64,000 nucleotides of DNA from Laccaria trichodermophora. Taxonomy: Eukaryota > Basidiomycota > Agaricomycetes > Agaricales > Hydnangiaceae. Location of the stretch: positions 1,922,001 to 1,986,000 of the forward strand of contig JACTVC010000004.1 in assembly GCA_018417955.1 (NCBI GenBank). The letters run 5' to 3'. Below the pieces are notes generated by a model. That model made no database searches, was not told the origin of the DNA, and worked only from the letters and a program-made list of their open reading frames with translations. Shown here piece by piece: positions 11,551 through 23,306 of the stretch. The position numbers and the translations under genes were made by a program. Position 1 is the first letter of the stretch, and each line of letters starts with the position of its first letter.

Positions 11551-14500
11551 ATGTCTGATCTTAATCGCCCCCGCGAAAATCGTTTGAAAGGAAAGTTCAA
11601 GGGATTGCTCGGTCGTTTCATTGGCGCAGATCGCTCACATGATGAACGCCCTAGCGGTTCGAAATTGGAGTCACTGATCCCCATGCCTGCGGATAGCATC
11701 CTGACGGAATCTAGGTCAATGTTCACAAGAGTGCCTGAAGTTATGGGAGAGGGGACATCTCTGGTGTGTTTGCAATGTGCTGCCAACAAGTTTATCAGCT
11801 CATATTTGTCCTTGGGAATCCTTGAATGTAATGCAGGGAGCTCACAACTTTCAGGGAGCTCATAACTTTGTTATGAATGATCCCACATTCTATGATGTGT
11901 GTCATTTGTGAATCATGGCATTTATGAGACTGACCAGACTTTTTCTCAAGATTGTGGTTCATGAACATGCCAGCAGGGGTCAAGATGATACACTCCTTGT
12001 TCCCCAAAAGCCAAGTTCAAGTGCTCTATTTACAGGTTGTGAGTATATTCTTAAGAGGCTGAAGGATCACTTCACACCTGAAGATGAAGGGGATAGAGGC
12101 AGAAAGTCATTTTTGTTATATGGCATGGGAGGTATTGGAAAGACACAAATTTGTTTGAAGTTTGTTGAGGAGATGGCTGGAAGGTAAGTTTCTTCAATAT
12201 AATATCTCTGATTTTGTGACAAGTGCATGCAGATTCTCCCACATTTTCTGGATTGATGCTTCTTCTGAAGATACTATTGCTCTTGGTTTGAAGGGTCTCT
12301 GTTCTCATCCTGAGGCTAAAGCTGCTCATATCTCTGTGTCCTCTATGTCTGCTCTTATCTGGATTGCATCTTTGCAGTGTCAGTGGCTGCTGGTGTTTGA
12401 CAATGCTGATGGTGCACCTGAAGTTGTAGAGAAATTTATTCCACCTGGTTCTGAGGGCAATATTCTGGTTACTAGCAGAAATCCATCTCTTGGGCATGTC
12501 ATATCTTATGAAAATTCTCTGGAAGTTGATCAGATGTCTGAAAAGGAAGCTATAATACTCCTAGTGAAAGCCAGCCATTTAACTGAGCTGCCAGAAAATG
12601 TTTACATCATGGCTCAGCAGATTGTAAATGAACTCTGTTGTTTGCCTCTGGCTGTTGACCAAGCAGGAGCTTCCATTCAAGCTGGTCTCTGTAGGATTAA
12701 CAATTATCTTGAGCATCTCTCTCAACACAGGAACAAGCTTATGAACCACCCTTCATTTAGGGGAGCATCTCAGTACAACCGTACAGTCTATGAAACATGG
12801 GATTTGTCATTCAATGAAATTGAATCAAGGGCAAACAGGGAATCTGATGGGCATGGTAGAGCAGCTGCTCAGGCTGCTATCCTTATTCTTGAAACTGCTG
12901 CATTTTTACATTATGAGAATATCATTGAGGTTGCTTTTAAAAGGACTGCTATGGAATTCTCTAAAGGACATCATGTTAAACTGGAACAAAATGTCAAAAC
13001 CTGCATCACCCAATTGCTTCAGCTGGAAGAAGATCAGTCTTGGGATGCATTCTTCTTTCATGAAGGAATTAGAGTTCTTCTGTCCTTTTCTTTGATCAAA
13101 CAGTGCTCAACCTCTTCTGGAATCTATGCCATTCATCCTTTGGTGCATCAATGGAGTAGAGATAGGATGTCAATGTCTCAAAAAAGGTGCATGATGCAGG
13201 TGTCAAGATTTATCCTTGTCAACTGCATTACAGAAGAGATGACAGTTGAGAACATTGCATTCAACAGAGTTCTTGTAGCACACATTAAAGCCAATTATCA
13301 GTCAGAGAGGAAAAATGGCTTCAAAAGAGTGTTTGATGATGATGAATATTCCAAATTAAGTTATGTATTCTGTGAAAATGGAATGTGGAAAGATGCAGAG
13401 GATCTTCAGTATGAAATAGTAGAAATGAGGATGAAGGAGCAGGGGATGAACCATCCATCAACACTGACCAGCATGTCAAATCTTGCAAGTACCTATTCAG
13501 ATCAAGGAAAACATGAGGAGGCTGGGGAGCTGAAGCTGAAAGTTATGGATCTGCGTACAAGGCTGTTGGGGCCAGAACATCCTGATACATTGACCAGCAT
13601 GGCAAATCTTGCAGTCACATATTCACACCAAGGAAAATATGAGGAGGCTGAGAAGCTGCAGCTGAAAGTCTTGTATCTGCGTAAAAATGTGCTGGGGCCA
13701 GAACATCTATCAACATTGACCAGCATGGCAAATCTTGCAGTCACATATTTACACCAAGGAAAATATCAGGAGGCTGGAGAGCTGAAGCTGAAAGTCCTGG
13801 ATCTGCATACAAGGGTGTTGGGGCCAGAACATCTGTCAACATTGACCAGCATGGCAAATCTTGCAGTCACATATTCTGACCAAGGAAGATATGAGGAGGC
13901 TGGGAAGCTGCAGCTGAAAGTCTTGTATCTGCATACAAGGGTGTTGGGGCCAGAACATCCATCAACATTGACAAGCATGGCAAATCTTGCAGTCACATAT
14001 TCACACCAAGGAAAATATGAGGAAGCTGGGGAGCTGAAGCTGAAAGTCCTGAATCTGCATACAAGGGTGTTGGGGCCAGAGCATCCAGATACATTGACCA
14101 GCATGGCAAATCTTGCAGTCACATATTCAGATCAAGGAAGATATGAGGAGGCTGGGAAGCTGCAGCTGAAAGTCTTGTATCTGCGTACAAGGCTGTTGGG
14201 GCCAGAACATCCAGGTACCTTGAATAGCATGGCAAATCTTGCAGTCACATATTCAGGTCAAGGAAAATATGAGGAGGCTGGGAAACTGCAGCTAAATGTT
14301 GTGGATCTCTGTGCAAGGGTGTTGGGGCCAGAACATCCATCAACATTGACCAGCATGGCAAATCTTGCAGTCACATATTCACACCAAGAAAAACACATGG
14401 AGGCTGAGGAGCTGGAGCTGAAAGTCTTGGATCTGTATACAAGGGTGTTGGGGCCAGAACATCCAGATACCTTGACCAGCATGAATAATCTTGCAGTCAC

Positions 14501-14633
14501 ATATTCAAAACAAGGAAAATATGAGGAAGCTGCAGAGCTGGAAGTAAAGGTTCTGGACCTGCATAAAAGGATTCTGGGACCTGAACATCTAGATACTTTG
14601 ACCAGCATGAATAATCTTGCAGTCACATTATGA
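11551..14633 (+). CDS. NLR-A: NB-ARC ATPase with C-terminal TPR array (3' end displaced)
   Basis: Four exons give about 968 residues: 11,551-11,763, 11,837-11,896, 11,951-12,183 and 12,233-14,633. All junctions are GT-AG and in frame, and NLR-B has the same structure. The 20-residue exon 2 contains GAHNFQGAHNF. The NB-ARC part shows a P-loop GMGGIGKT (about 149-156), a FWIDAS strand, Walker B WLLVFDNADG (220-229), ILVTSRN (246-252), LPLAVDQAGA (306-315) and an MHD-like HPLVHQWSRD (470-479). From about 546 follow kinesin-light-chain-type 42-residue TPRs: one divergent, nine full, one cut short. Members of this family act as cytoplasmic switch proteins that sense ligands through the repeats; that role is inferred. 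The frame ends at TGA a few bases past a break at 14,628, where an 8.5 kb insertion separates it from its old 3' end at 23,088. The product may still be made, lacking its C-terminal cap. Confidence 0.88.
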
Positions 14634-14940
14634 GTCCACCCAAAAGGGGGAATCATATATAATCACAAAAGAGCTGGTGCAGACACATATTCTAAAATCC
14701 CATCATGATTGTAGCCATGGGAAGATCAGATATGCCTTAATTTGAAACACCTTTATATTATGACCTTTGACTTAAAACAGGAAACATTATGTAAAACACT
14801 TTGTGTTCACTGTATGTCATATTTCTTCCTATTCACATTTCTTTTCTTCATGTGTTGTATGCATGTTGCTTGATAGAATAGAAGACTGCTGTATTGCTTG
14901 TTATAATCTACTTAAATATACATAATACATTTTCAATTTT

Positions 14941-15430
14941 CTGTAACAAACTCTGTGATGTTTGACATGAATTCATTGTTGTTGTCTATGTTGTCTTGCA
15001 CTGCTCTTATTTCTTTGTCAAACTCACCATAAATTTCTTTCATGTGTGCACCCAAGTCATCTAGCTTCACAATAGCATCTCTCCACATGTCTCTGGCTAT
15101 GACATATCATTTCGAAACCATCTTTGCTTTCTTTACTAGTTTCGAATATGTGACGTTGCATATATGTTCAAGTCCCGTCATTTCGTTCTCGCATAACACT
15201 TGAGCAGCTGATTGACAATTTTTAGTTATTGTCCATTGTTTGTACAGAACTTTTGTTGACTTACTCTGAATGTTGCACAGTTCATCCACCACCTTGCAGT
15301 CTGTACATTGGTAGGTATTGATCGCTTTGTCGATGTCATTCATGGCTCTTTTTAATGTTTTCCAGTCAAATTCCAAATTTCTTTTTGATATAAGTTCTAT
15401 TGAATTGAGGACATCTTTATGCAGCTTTTA
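14941..15430 (-). pseudogene. Helical-protein gene with one in-frame stop, paralogue of the next gene
   Basis: A minus-strand frame runs from about 15,430 to 14,941 and is interrupted by a single TGA at 15,107-15,109. It reads KLHKDVLNSIELI, then EFDWKTLKRAMNDID, and after the stop IARDMWRDAIVKLDDLG. The pattern predicts long amphipathic helices. It lines up with the divergently transcribed frame at 15,484-16,007, in motifs such as DWxxxKxxxxxID and W(R/E)xxIxKLxDL. Function is not recognised. The start is not clear, and an upstream exon may exist. The lone stop may be a real lesion or an unusual short intron. Confidence 0.45.
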
Positions 15431-15483
15431 AGTATTGAGATTCCTGGTGGGCAGGATTGATTAAGTAATATTTAAATTTTCAT

Positions 15484-16007
15484 ATGTTGTGGAACAGATT
15501 ACATCATACATTTAAAGATTCAAAGGTATCAGACATACATTGTCATTTGATTATGGAATTTGTTGTGGAATCTAAGCTCAATATCGACTGGTTTCCTATG
15601 AAACAAAGCATTGACTCTTTCATTGAGTCTGTGTTTGCCTTCAAAGACACTGAAAACAATGCAGGCATAATGCATGAATTTGTCAATGGTGAGTCTTCTG
15701 TTCTTTACAGTGAAGTATAGTGATTTGAATGAATGTAGGCAATGAAATAGACAGGGCTGAATTTGCTTGCCTTCTGAGTCACGTTTTATCAGATGTCAGG
15801 CTCAGAGCGAAGGCCATGAGCATGTGTTCTCAATGTGTCAAAGAAAAATGGGAAATCATGATTGAAAAATTGGAGGATCTGAAGTCAATGGCATCTGAAG
15901 CACTGGATGAATTTCAAGAGGAGGTAGTAATGGCTAAGGAGAGGGAAGATAAAGTTGAAGCTTGGCTTCAGGTTGTTTTTGAGGATGCTTTGACCATGCA
16001 TGACTGA
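15484..16007 (+). CDS. Helical-protein gene, two exons, unknown function
   Basis: An exon to about 15,690 joins through a GTGAGT..GTAG intron of about 48 bp, within 15,691-15,738, to an exon ending at 16,007. The join keeps the frame (HEFVN then GNEIDRAEF). The product is about 156 residues, rich in Glu, Lys and Met, with predicted helices and a coiled-coil look near EKLEDLKSMASEALDEF. An ACAG acceptor at 15,496-15,499 hints at an additional upstream exon. It is a divergent paralogue of the minus-strand frame next door, with only about 55 bp between them. No family is recognised. Confidence 0.4.
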
Positions 16008-16269
16008 CTTTCAGTTGAAGTTTAAGAGTTGAACTTTAAGAGTAGGTTACATGGTATAGATTTGTATTTGTTATATTGCATTGTATTTCCAGCATTTCAA
16101 TCCATTCATCACTGCTCTTTTTCTTTAGTATTCAGGTTTGTTTTATATTCATCCACATGTGAATTGCACATTTTGTCACTGTAGGTGGTTCGTTACAAGC
16201 TAGTGTAGACATAAGAAGGCTCCCCTCTTTGAATCTCCTTCTTTGCCTTGCTGAGGGGGGTGATAAACA

Positions 16270-19200
16270 GGTTCCATGATATCCCACTTCTCAGGATATT
16301 TCATTAGGCTCCTTTGCTTTTTCATTACCATTTCTTACAGTTCTCAGTAGGATATTTCATCAGGCTCCTTGGTGCTTTCATAGATTTTCTTAGAATTTTC
16401 ATTGGGATATTTCATTCAGCTCCTTGACTCTTTCATTACTATTTCATGGAATTCTCATTAGAATATTTCATTAGGCTCCCTGACACTTTCATTACCAAAA
16501 CTAGATAATGATGATGATCTGTATCACATGGGTTGTTGGGAGGGTGATCACATGACCAATTTCCTAAAATGGTCAAAAACGAAAGTTGTAGCCCTACACT
16601 GTAGCTTCCTGAATCTGTTTGAATTATGTTGTAAAGTGCTCCTGTTGTGAAGATATGATGTAAAACATTCTTCCAAGTGCTGTGTTTTTTTCTGTTTTTT
16701 TTTTTTTTGCATTTTTCTCCATGAAAACACATTTAGAAAGCTAAATGAAAGGGCAACAAATATCATATTGTGGGAAAAATGACCAAAAAAGGAAGGTGCA
16801 TTCCCTGAAAGAGCAATTGACACTGACAGACTACAAGAGTCAGATATAGACTACCAGGTTTACTGATAAATAGGCTACAAAATTTACTGATAGACTACAA
16901 AAACTACAAAAGTCAGACATAGACTACAAAGTTTACTGATGGACTACAAAAGACTACAAAAGTTGGACTTAGACTACAAAAGCTTGGACTTAGACTACAA
17001 AGTTAGGGTTAGTGCTTTTCCATTAGAAAATTTTGTAGTGTCCACTTTTTTAAACTACAAAAGTTTGTAGTTTCTGCTTTTTATTAAAAAAGTTTATGGT
17101 GTCCACTTTTTAGACCACAAAAGTATGTAGTGTCTGCTTTTTTATTTGAAGAGTTTGTAGTGTCTGCTTTTTCATTAGAAAAGTTTGTAGTGTCTGCTTT
17201 TTGAGGCTACAAAAGTTTGTAGTTGACATATAGTTTATAGTGTCCTTGACTCTGTATAGGTTATGGGGATGAGGTTAAAGGAGTGATATGATTTTACATA
17301 TTGCCATTGCTGCAGCATTAGTTTTTGACATCATGTACAGGTTGTCTTTCATGTCAAGAAAGGCTATTCTATGCCTTCATATTGATACCTACTGTCCTGT
17401 CTCAAATTATAGTTCTAGGTCCATGTGGATATGGTTTGAAGGATTAAATAACTTTACACATTGCTATGGCCACATCATTAGCCTTTGACATCATACCCAA
17501 GTTGCCTTTCACATCAGGACAGGCTACTTTCTGATTTCACATTCATAGTTGCTGGTCTGTCTGCTTTCACATTGATAGCTACTAGCCTATCCCAAACATA
17601 GCCAACTTTGATATCAGCTCTTTGAGGGCTATAGGATGATGGGCTGATTGTTTCCTAGAGGTGTCCTTAGGTCAGGTCATCATGTAAGTTGACAATGTAT
17701 TGAGACAGAACAGTGGATATTGATGTGAATGGCTTCCTCTGGCTTGAAAGCCAACTTGGGCATGATGTGAAAAGCTGATGCTGTGGCAATAGCAATGTAT
17801 ATGTAAAGTCATGTCAATCCTTAAGCCAGATATCCCCATGAACCTAGAACTATGATTTGAGATAGGACGGTATTTATCAATATGAAGGCATAGAATAGCC
17901 TTTCTTGACATGAAAGACAACCTGTACATGATGTCAAAAACTAATGCTGCAGCAATGGCAATATGTAAAATCATGTCACTCCTTTAACCTCATCCCCATA
18001 ACCTATACAGAGTCAAGGACACTATAAACTATATGTCAACTACAAACTTTTGTAGCCTCAAAAAGTGGGCACTACAAACTTTTATAATGAAAAAGCAGAC
18101 AATACAAACTTTTGTAGTCTAAAAAAGTGGACACTACAAAATTTCCTAATGGAAAAGCACTAACCCTAACTTTGTAGTCTAAGTCCAAGCTTTTGTAGTC
18201 TAAGTCCAACTTTTGTAGTCTTTTGTAGTCCATCAGTAAACTTTGTAGTCTATGTCTGACTTTTGTAGTCTTTTGTAGTCTATCAGTAAATTTTGTAGCC
18301 TATCTATCAGTAAACCTGGTAGTCTATATCTGACTCTTGTAGTCTGTCAGTGTCAATTGCTCTTTCAGGGAATGCACCTTCCTTTTTTGGTCATTTTTCC
18401 CACAATATGATATTTGTTGCCCTTTCATTTAGCTTTCTAAATGTGTTTTCATGGAGAAAAATGCAAAAAAAAAAAAAACAGAAAAAAACACAGCACTTGG
18501 AAGAATGTTTTACATCATATCTTCACAACAGGAGCACTTTACAACATAATTCAAACAGATTCAGGAAGCTACAGTGTAGGGCTACAACTTTCGTTTTTGA
18601 CCATTTTAGGAAATTGGTCATGTGATCACCCTCCCAACAACCCATGTGATACAGATCATCATCATTATCTAGTTTTGGTAATGAAAGTGCCAGGGGGCCT
18701 AATGAAATATTCTAATGAGAATTCCATGAAATAGTAATGAAAGAGTCAAGGAGCTGAATGAAATATCCCAATGAAAATTCTAAGAAAATCTATGAAAGCA
18801 CCAAGGAGCCTGATGAAATGTCCTACTGAGAACTGTAAGAAATGGTAATGAAAAAGCAAAGGAGCCTAATGAAATATCCTAATGAAAATTCTATGAAATG
18901 GTAATGAAAATTCTATGAAATGGTAATGAAAAAGCGAAGAAGCCTAATGAAATATTCTAATGAAAATTCTATGAAATGGTAATGAAAAAGCAAAGGAGCC
19001 TAATGAAATATCCTAATGAAAATTCTATGAAATGGTAATGAAAAAGTGAAGAAGCCTCATGAAATATCCTAATGAAAATTCTATGAAATGGTAATGAAAA
19101 AGCGAAAGAGCTTAATGAAATATCCTCATGATATCTCATTATCCTTGCCTATATCTTATGAAAGATTCCAGTGATAAATTGAATGAAATAGATGGGAAAT

Positions 19201-19296
19201 CCTAATGAGATGCCTTTCATAAAACCTGTGGCAGTATACACATCAGCTCTTGGACAGTTGTCATAGATTAATCATAAATAGTGGTAGCCACTAGTG
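16270..19296. mobile_element. FB1: giant foldback palindrome, left end missing
   Basis: Two inverted arms meet near 17,590. Open frames of 91 codons at 16,548-16,823 (minus) and 18,350-18,625 (plus) translate identically, showing how alike the arms are. From the outside in: an array of GAAATATCCTAATGAAAATT-type repeats, a core with GGTCATGTGATCACCCTCC (a GGTCACATGACC form in the family), then repeats of GACTACAAAAGTC. The right end is GTGGTAGCCACTAGTG, matching the ends of FB2 and FB3. The left end was not found. No transposase is present. It lies inside the insertion that splits NLR-A. Confidence 0.85.
16995..17012 (+). repeat. Telomere-like TTAGGGTTAG inside FB1
   Basis: The left arm carries GTTAGGGTTAGTGC just after the GACTACAAAAG array. 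The mirrored copy, GCACTAACCCTAAC, lies near 18,157-18,170 in the right arm. It is under two units long. The equivalent place in FB2 (about 47,165) has GTTAGGGTTAGGGTC. Confidence 0.5.
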
Positions 19297-19363
19297 TATG
19301 CTAGGGGTGTTCATGCAACAAATCCTGACATTATCAATAAAAGGGAAACATGGTTGCATGGTG

Positions 19364-19612
19364 TTACAACACCAAAAAAAACAAATGGGCCAATGGAGCA
19401 TCTTCTTCACTTTCTTCTGCTGTAGCAACAGCTTCTTTTAATGCTTGATACGTGTTGTTAATTTTTGTTCTTATTTCATTGAGTTTTGAGAGTGTGTCTG
19501 CACACAGTTGTCTTTCGCTTCTGTGTACATCTCTTGCAAAAGAACAAGTGCCTTCAATGGTGTTTTTGATCATCATCAGTGTGTTATAAATCTTTTCCAT
19601 GACGATCTCCAT
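19364..19612 (-). CDS. Small helical open frame, unknown
   Basis: An open frame of 82 codons with Lys/Glu-rich helical character (SKLNEIRTKINNTYQALKEA). Composition and helical pattern recall the pair at 14,941-16,007, so it may be a further exon or relative separated from them by FB1. The start codon is uncertain, because the frame may be entered by splicing. Expression evidence would be needed to accept it. Confidence 0.3.
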   Translation of the reverse strand: MEIVMEKIYNTLMMIKNTIEGTCSFARDVHRSERQLCADTLSKLNEIRTKINNTYQALKEAVATAEESEEDAPLAHLFFLVL

Positions 19613-19994
19613 GATGTGAAAGTCAATGATGAGACACGTGCAGTCATGTGTCCTCTGAGTAAAAATTAAACGATATCACATTATAGAAAACATAGACACA
19701 CTCAAGGTCAGGAAGGCTTGGCATGCAATATTATTCTATGTCTGAATCCATGCTTATGTCTTCCATTTTTCTTCTTGTGGTTTCTACTTCTTCTTCTATC
19801 TCATATATTGACGTTCTCTTCAGTTTTTTTGACTTCTTTGATGGGCATAGATGGCATAGAGAGCTTCAATAAAACCTATAGTTAATTTGCAGACAAAGTG
19901 TGGTATAGATGTACATATGATCAGCATAGATGTTTCCATTGATATACTTCTCTATTACAGATGCTGGCTTTCAGCTTGTAACAACCTGTGACAA

Positions 19995-21015
19995 TCATGT
20001 ATCACTTACCAGGCACATTGATGAGTCCAATAATGTTAATCCATGAAGTTTGAGGAGCAGCTTGTAATATTGTGCCATCATAGGTATGCAAATTGGTGCA
20101 GCTATCACTTCTACAATATCTACAAGTTTGAAGATTGTCAGGCTGGATTTTTTCATGCTGATGTTCATTGCTAGCATGAAGTTTGATATGTGCCTGTTGC
20201 TTACATACATTCATTCTTCATTTTCTTTGGTAGAATATATGAAGTCAACTTGGTTGTGTGGTTCATAAATGAATTGTTGAGTCTTCAAACCATTCAGGAT
20301 TCCGTTAGGGTCGATAGCAATTGGTATGTCGGTGTGCATTTCTTGAGGCGCAAGCCATCGTTCCATGAAATATTGACTATGAGAATCGATTGTGCATGCG
20401 CCTTTGTACATGCCTGACTCAAACATTTCTAACTTTCCAGTTTGTAGCTCACATGAGAACAAGTCATATGCCATGTTGATGTTGACTTGAAATGAGCTGA
20501 AGAGTGTTGAATTGCCACCTGTAACTTGAACATGTTGACATATGTTTCTGAGCCCCTTAATTTCACTTCAGAAAATGGGTCTTGAAATATAAAGTGAGGT
20601 TGATAGAGTGTCAAAGGTAGTTATATTTAATACATACTTCTTTTGTAGAGGCAGTAGCAATTTTTGGCAAAGGATTCCTTGATACACGATGAATATTGGA
20701 TCTTCGGATTCTGTATCGTCGCACATTCATATACAATGTGGGTTATTAAACACCTTTGGGTGTACATTGTGCTTCTAAATATGGAAACTGTTATTGGTCT
20801 TCGATGTCTTTCATTGGGGTGTATTTACTCACTGAGATGTCGATTAGGTGAATCACTGAACTGTCTTTCTTAATTTTCTCTTGTCGTTCTGCTATAATTT
20901 TGTCAAGTAGTTCTCCTGTATTCAGTGAAGATTTAGAGTGTAAGGGTGTTGGTATCATGTGCATCTGCTTACCAGCTTTTGACATGTCAAATTCTGCAAG
21001 GGTTTTGTTGGGCAT
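19995..21015 (-). CDS. Multi-exon minus-strand gene-like region, unknown
   Basis: Exon-like blocks are spaced by plausible introns. One begins MPNKTLAEFDMSKAGKQMHM at 21,015 and ends at an ATCTCA|GTGAGT donor near 20,830. A short block near 20,640-20,700 ends TASTKE before GTATGT. A long block, from about 20,540 to 20,211, contains FSSFQVNINMAYDLFSCELQ and ERWLAPQEMH. A last block ends at a GTAAGTGATAC donor near 20,005. One join does not keep the frame in my reading, so the gene may be damaged. No family is recognised. Confidence 0.3.
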
Positions 21016-21019
21016 GTGG

Positions 21020-21750
21020 AGTTTGTAAAAAATATCAGATGGATGTTGAGAAGATGCACTAGTTTCTGCTCTGTTTGCTGACTGCTGCCAGTTTATATTT
21101 TTTGTGAAGATGTGTAGTGGTTGATTCTCCTGAAGTTTGGCTGACAGAAGCTTTGTAAATAAAGTTCATTGGCAATTGTTCAAATGCTATGATGTCTTAC
21201 ATTTCAATTTGATCTGTTGTGAAGCTTTGTATTCTATGTATTATTGATCACTACATGGACATATCGAGAATTGGGTGCCTTAAACTTTACATGAAATTCT
21301 GAATTGTATGTTGATGGAAGATATAACTAAGTAGAATGATGTCATTGTGTTGGAGAATATATATCAAATGTATAATCATGTATTTGTTATCAACAGCATA
21401 ATGACATTGACTATCTAAATTCAATACACTTTGGAATTTATTGGGATTGAATGTGTTTCTGATTGTATTTGTTATCAAGCCTTATCACATTATTGATTGC
21501 AGGGTAATTTCATAGAGCTGCCCCAAAATTTTTATCTATTTATTCCTTTTGTAATTGGTGGAGTAGTGTTGAGCCAGTTGTATTATAAGGATTGGATTGT
21601 TAGTAGATCTAAGTGTATGGTGGTGTTTAATATCCTATGGATCTGTCTATAGATAATGTGTTTGACTTGATATACAAGTCTTGGTTGTTATGCTAATCTA
21701 TATGTTTGTATGTTATTCAGGTATGCAGATGATGGTTTCATTTGGTTAGA
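21020..21750. other. AT-rich stretch, nothing recognised
   Basis: No conserved frame or repeat could be seen. Short frames here are not supported by splice signals or by a paralogue elsewhere in the window. Confidence 0.4.
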
Positions 21751-21935
21751 ATAGGTGCTAAACTTTGCTTGTGTATCTAACAATCCTGCTTATGGTCTAA
21801 ACTATAAATACAGAGAATTTGGTAGGTATAGTTGTCAAGTTTTGATATGCCTCCCTGTAAACACACCAGATGTATGTCTACAGGTGGAAAACCTCCTAGG
21901 CCCAAAATTCTTATGCCTCCTCCTCACAATGAGCT

Positions 21936-22681
21936 GTGAATCTCATTTTTTTTTCATTATTAACTTGTGGCATGCTTACCTTTGTTTCTTTTCTTAGAAC
22001 CGCTGACAACTTGAGGTGCATCAATGAGATGAGTCAACAAAACAGGTATTCACCTGATTGGTATTATCATCTTTTATATTTATATTTTATCCTCTCTTCA
22101 TTGCTGTTCAGGCCTATGTATCAGGATTCAGATACACCGGCATCTGAGTCCAGCAAGCTGTGCATTACATTTTCATGTTTTCATACATTATTTGCCAATC
22201 AGCTTCGTAGTAGGCAAGTTATGTTCTGCAAGCCTGGTGTTGTTTCACCTGTCCAGGAACAGCCCAGTATTCCTAACATGAAGTTCTGCACCAAGCCCAT
22301 CCAGAAGATATTCTCTTGAATCTTGCACAACTTCACAGTTCACAGTATCTTGATCCATTCCAACTAACATCAGTCCTCCCTCCCATCCCATGAGAAGTTC
22401 TGGTTGCCAGAGCTGTTGAGAATCGTCAGCAAATGTTCACCAGCATTCAAGATCATGTACCTACAAAAGGCACACCAGCCAGTGCATTAACCACAAAGAG
22501 AAAATGGAAGTGCGCTGCAGTTGATGATCAACATTCAGAGCATCCTCGAAAAAAGCATGTGGCTCCAGCACAGGCCCTGAGTCAAGTTGAATTTGTCTTT
22601 GACCCTCTATCATTTGGCTATGAAGGTACAGTTGCTTCAGGTAGTGGAATTGAAGAGCAGGCTTCAAATGATGTGGATTGA
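21936..22681 (+). CDS. Possible spliced gene fragments, unknown
   Basis: An exon ending AACAAAACAG|GTATTCACC near 22,046 can join, at the acceptor CTGTTCAG near 22,111, to a block reading QDSDTPASESSKLCITFSC. That block stops at 22,319. A second open block at 22,433-22,681 encodes a charged, Lys/Arg-rich stretch (KRKWKCAAVDDQHSEHPRKK). Whether the two belong to one gene is not clear. Confidence 0.25.
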
Positions 22682-22922
22682 AGGAAATTGACCAACGTAG
22701 ACTGAACTACAATATTAGACTACTTACAAGCCTTGCTCAAAACTCTACAATAACCTCTGACAATGGCCATGTTGATCTGAGAGTCCAACAAAGGAATGTA
22801 AGGATCGTCCTGCAAAGGTGGTGATCCTTCAGGCAGAAACTCGCAAGTCCTCCTTGATATGAGTGCCTGTGACTCCTGTGTAGAATCAAGTCCAGTCGGA
22901 CACATCTGAGTTGGGTAGTCAT

Positions 22923-23087
22923 GGCTACAAAAAACCAGTCCTAACTGGTTAAGACTGGTTCATTTAGACCAGTCTGTTTGTGGTCTTTACTTCTCAAAAA
23001 TGAAAAAACCGGACCACAGGTCCAGTTTTTTGCAGTCTTGGTCTGGTCTGGTCACAGTCTTTTTCAAGTCATGAGACCGGACTTCCA
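22923..23087. repeat. GACCAGT/GGTCCGGT word cluster, element fragment
   Basis: Starting at GGCTACAAAAAACCAGTCC, this 165 bp is packed with ACCAGTC, GGTCTGG and ACCGGAC words in both orientations. It ends where the NLR-A TPR sequence resumes. Clusters of this kind resemble the subterminal regions of hAT elements in basidiomycetes, from memory. No matching opposite end was found. Confidence 0.4.
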
Positions 23088-23306
23088 AACACTAACCGGC
23101 ATGGCAAATCTTGCAGTCACATATTCACAGGAAAACACATGGAGGCTGAGGAGCTGGAGCTGAAAGTCCTGGACCTGTGTAAAAAGGTGCTGGGGCCAGA
23201 ACATCCAAATACCTTGAACAGTATGAATAATCTTGCAGTCACATATTCAGACCATGGGAAATATGAGGCCAAGGCACTGCTGAAGTCTCTGGATCTACAT
23301 GGGTAA
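23088..23306 (+). pseudogene. Displaced 3' end of the NLR-A TPR array
   Basis: Coding similarity to the TPR repeats resumes with TLTGMANLAVTYS and continues with EAEELELKVLDLCKKVLGPE and NLAVTYSDHGKYEAKALL to a stop near 23,306. Compared with repeat 8 of NLR-A, a 4 bp loss near 23,126 shifts the frame. The following non-coding DNA matches the sequence downstream of NLR-B, so this is the original 3' end of NLR-A, now without a start. Confidence 0.75.

Larger units (their letters stand above)
14629..23087. other. 8.5 kb insertion splitting the NLR-A TPR array
   Basis: The TPR coding sequence stops matching at 14,628 and resumes at about 23,088. The intact NLR-B has no such interruption. The inserted DNA is AT-richer than its surroundings. 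It holds a head-to-head pair of helical-protein genes, foldback element FB1, and several exon-like stretches on both strands. No terminal inverted repeat or target duplication was found at its edges, so it is not clear whether it arrived as one unit or in steps. The 14,640-14,940 part holds nothing recognised. Confidence 0.65.

Noticed and set aside
19995..21015. A complete spliced model of the minus-strand gene
   Set aside because: One junction cannot be made in frame with the visible donors and acceptors, so only exon-like blocks are reported.
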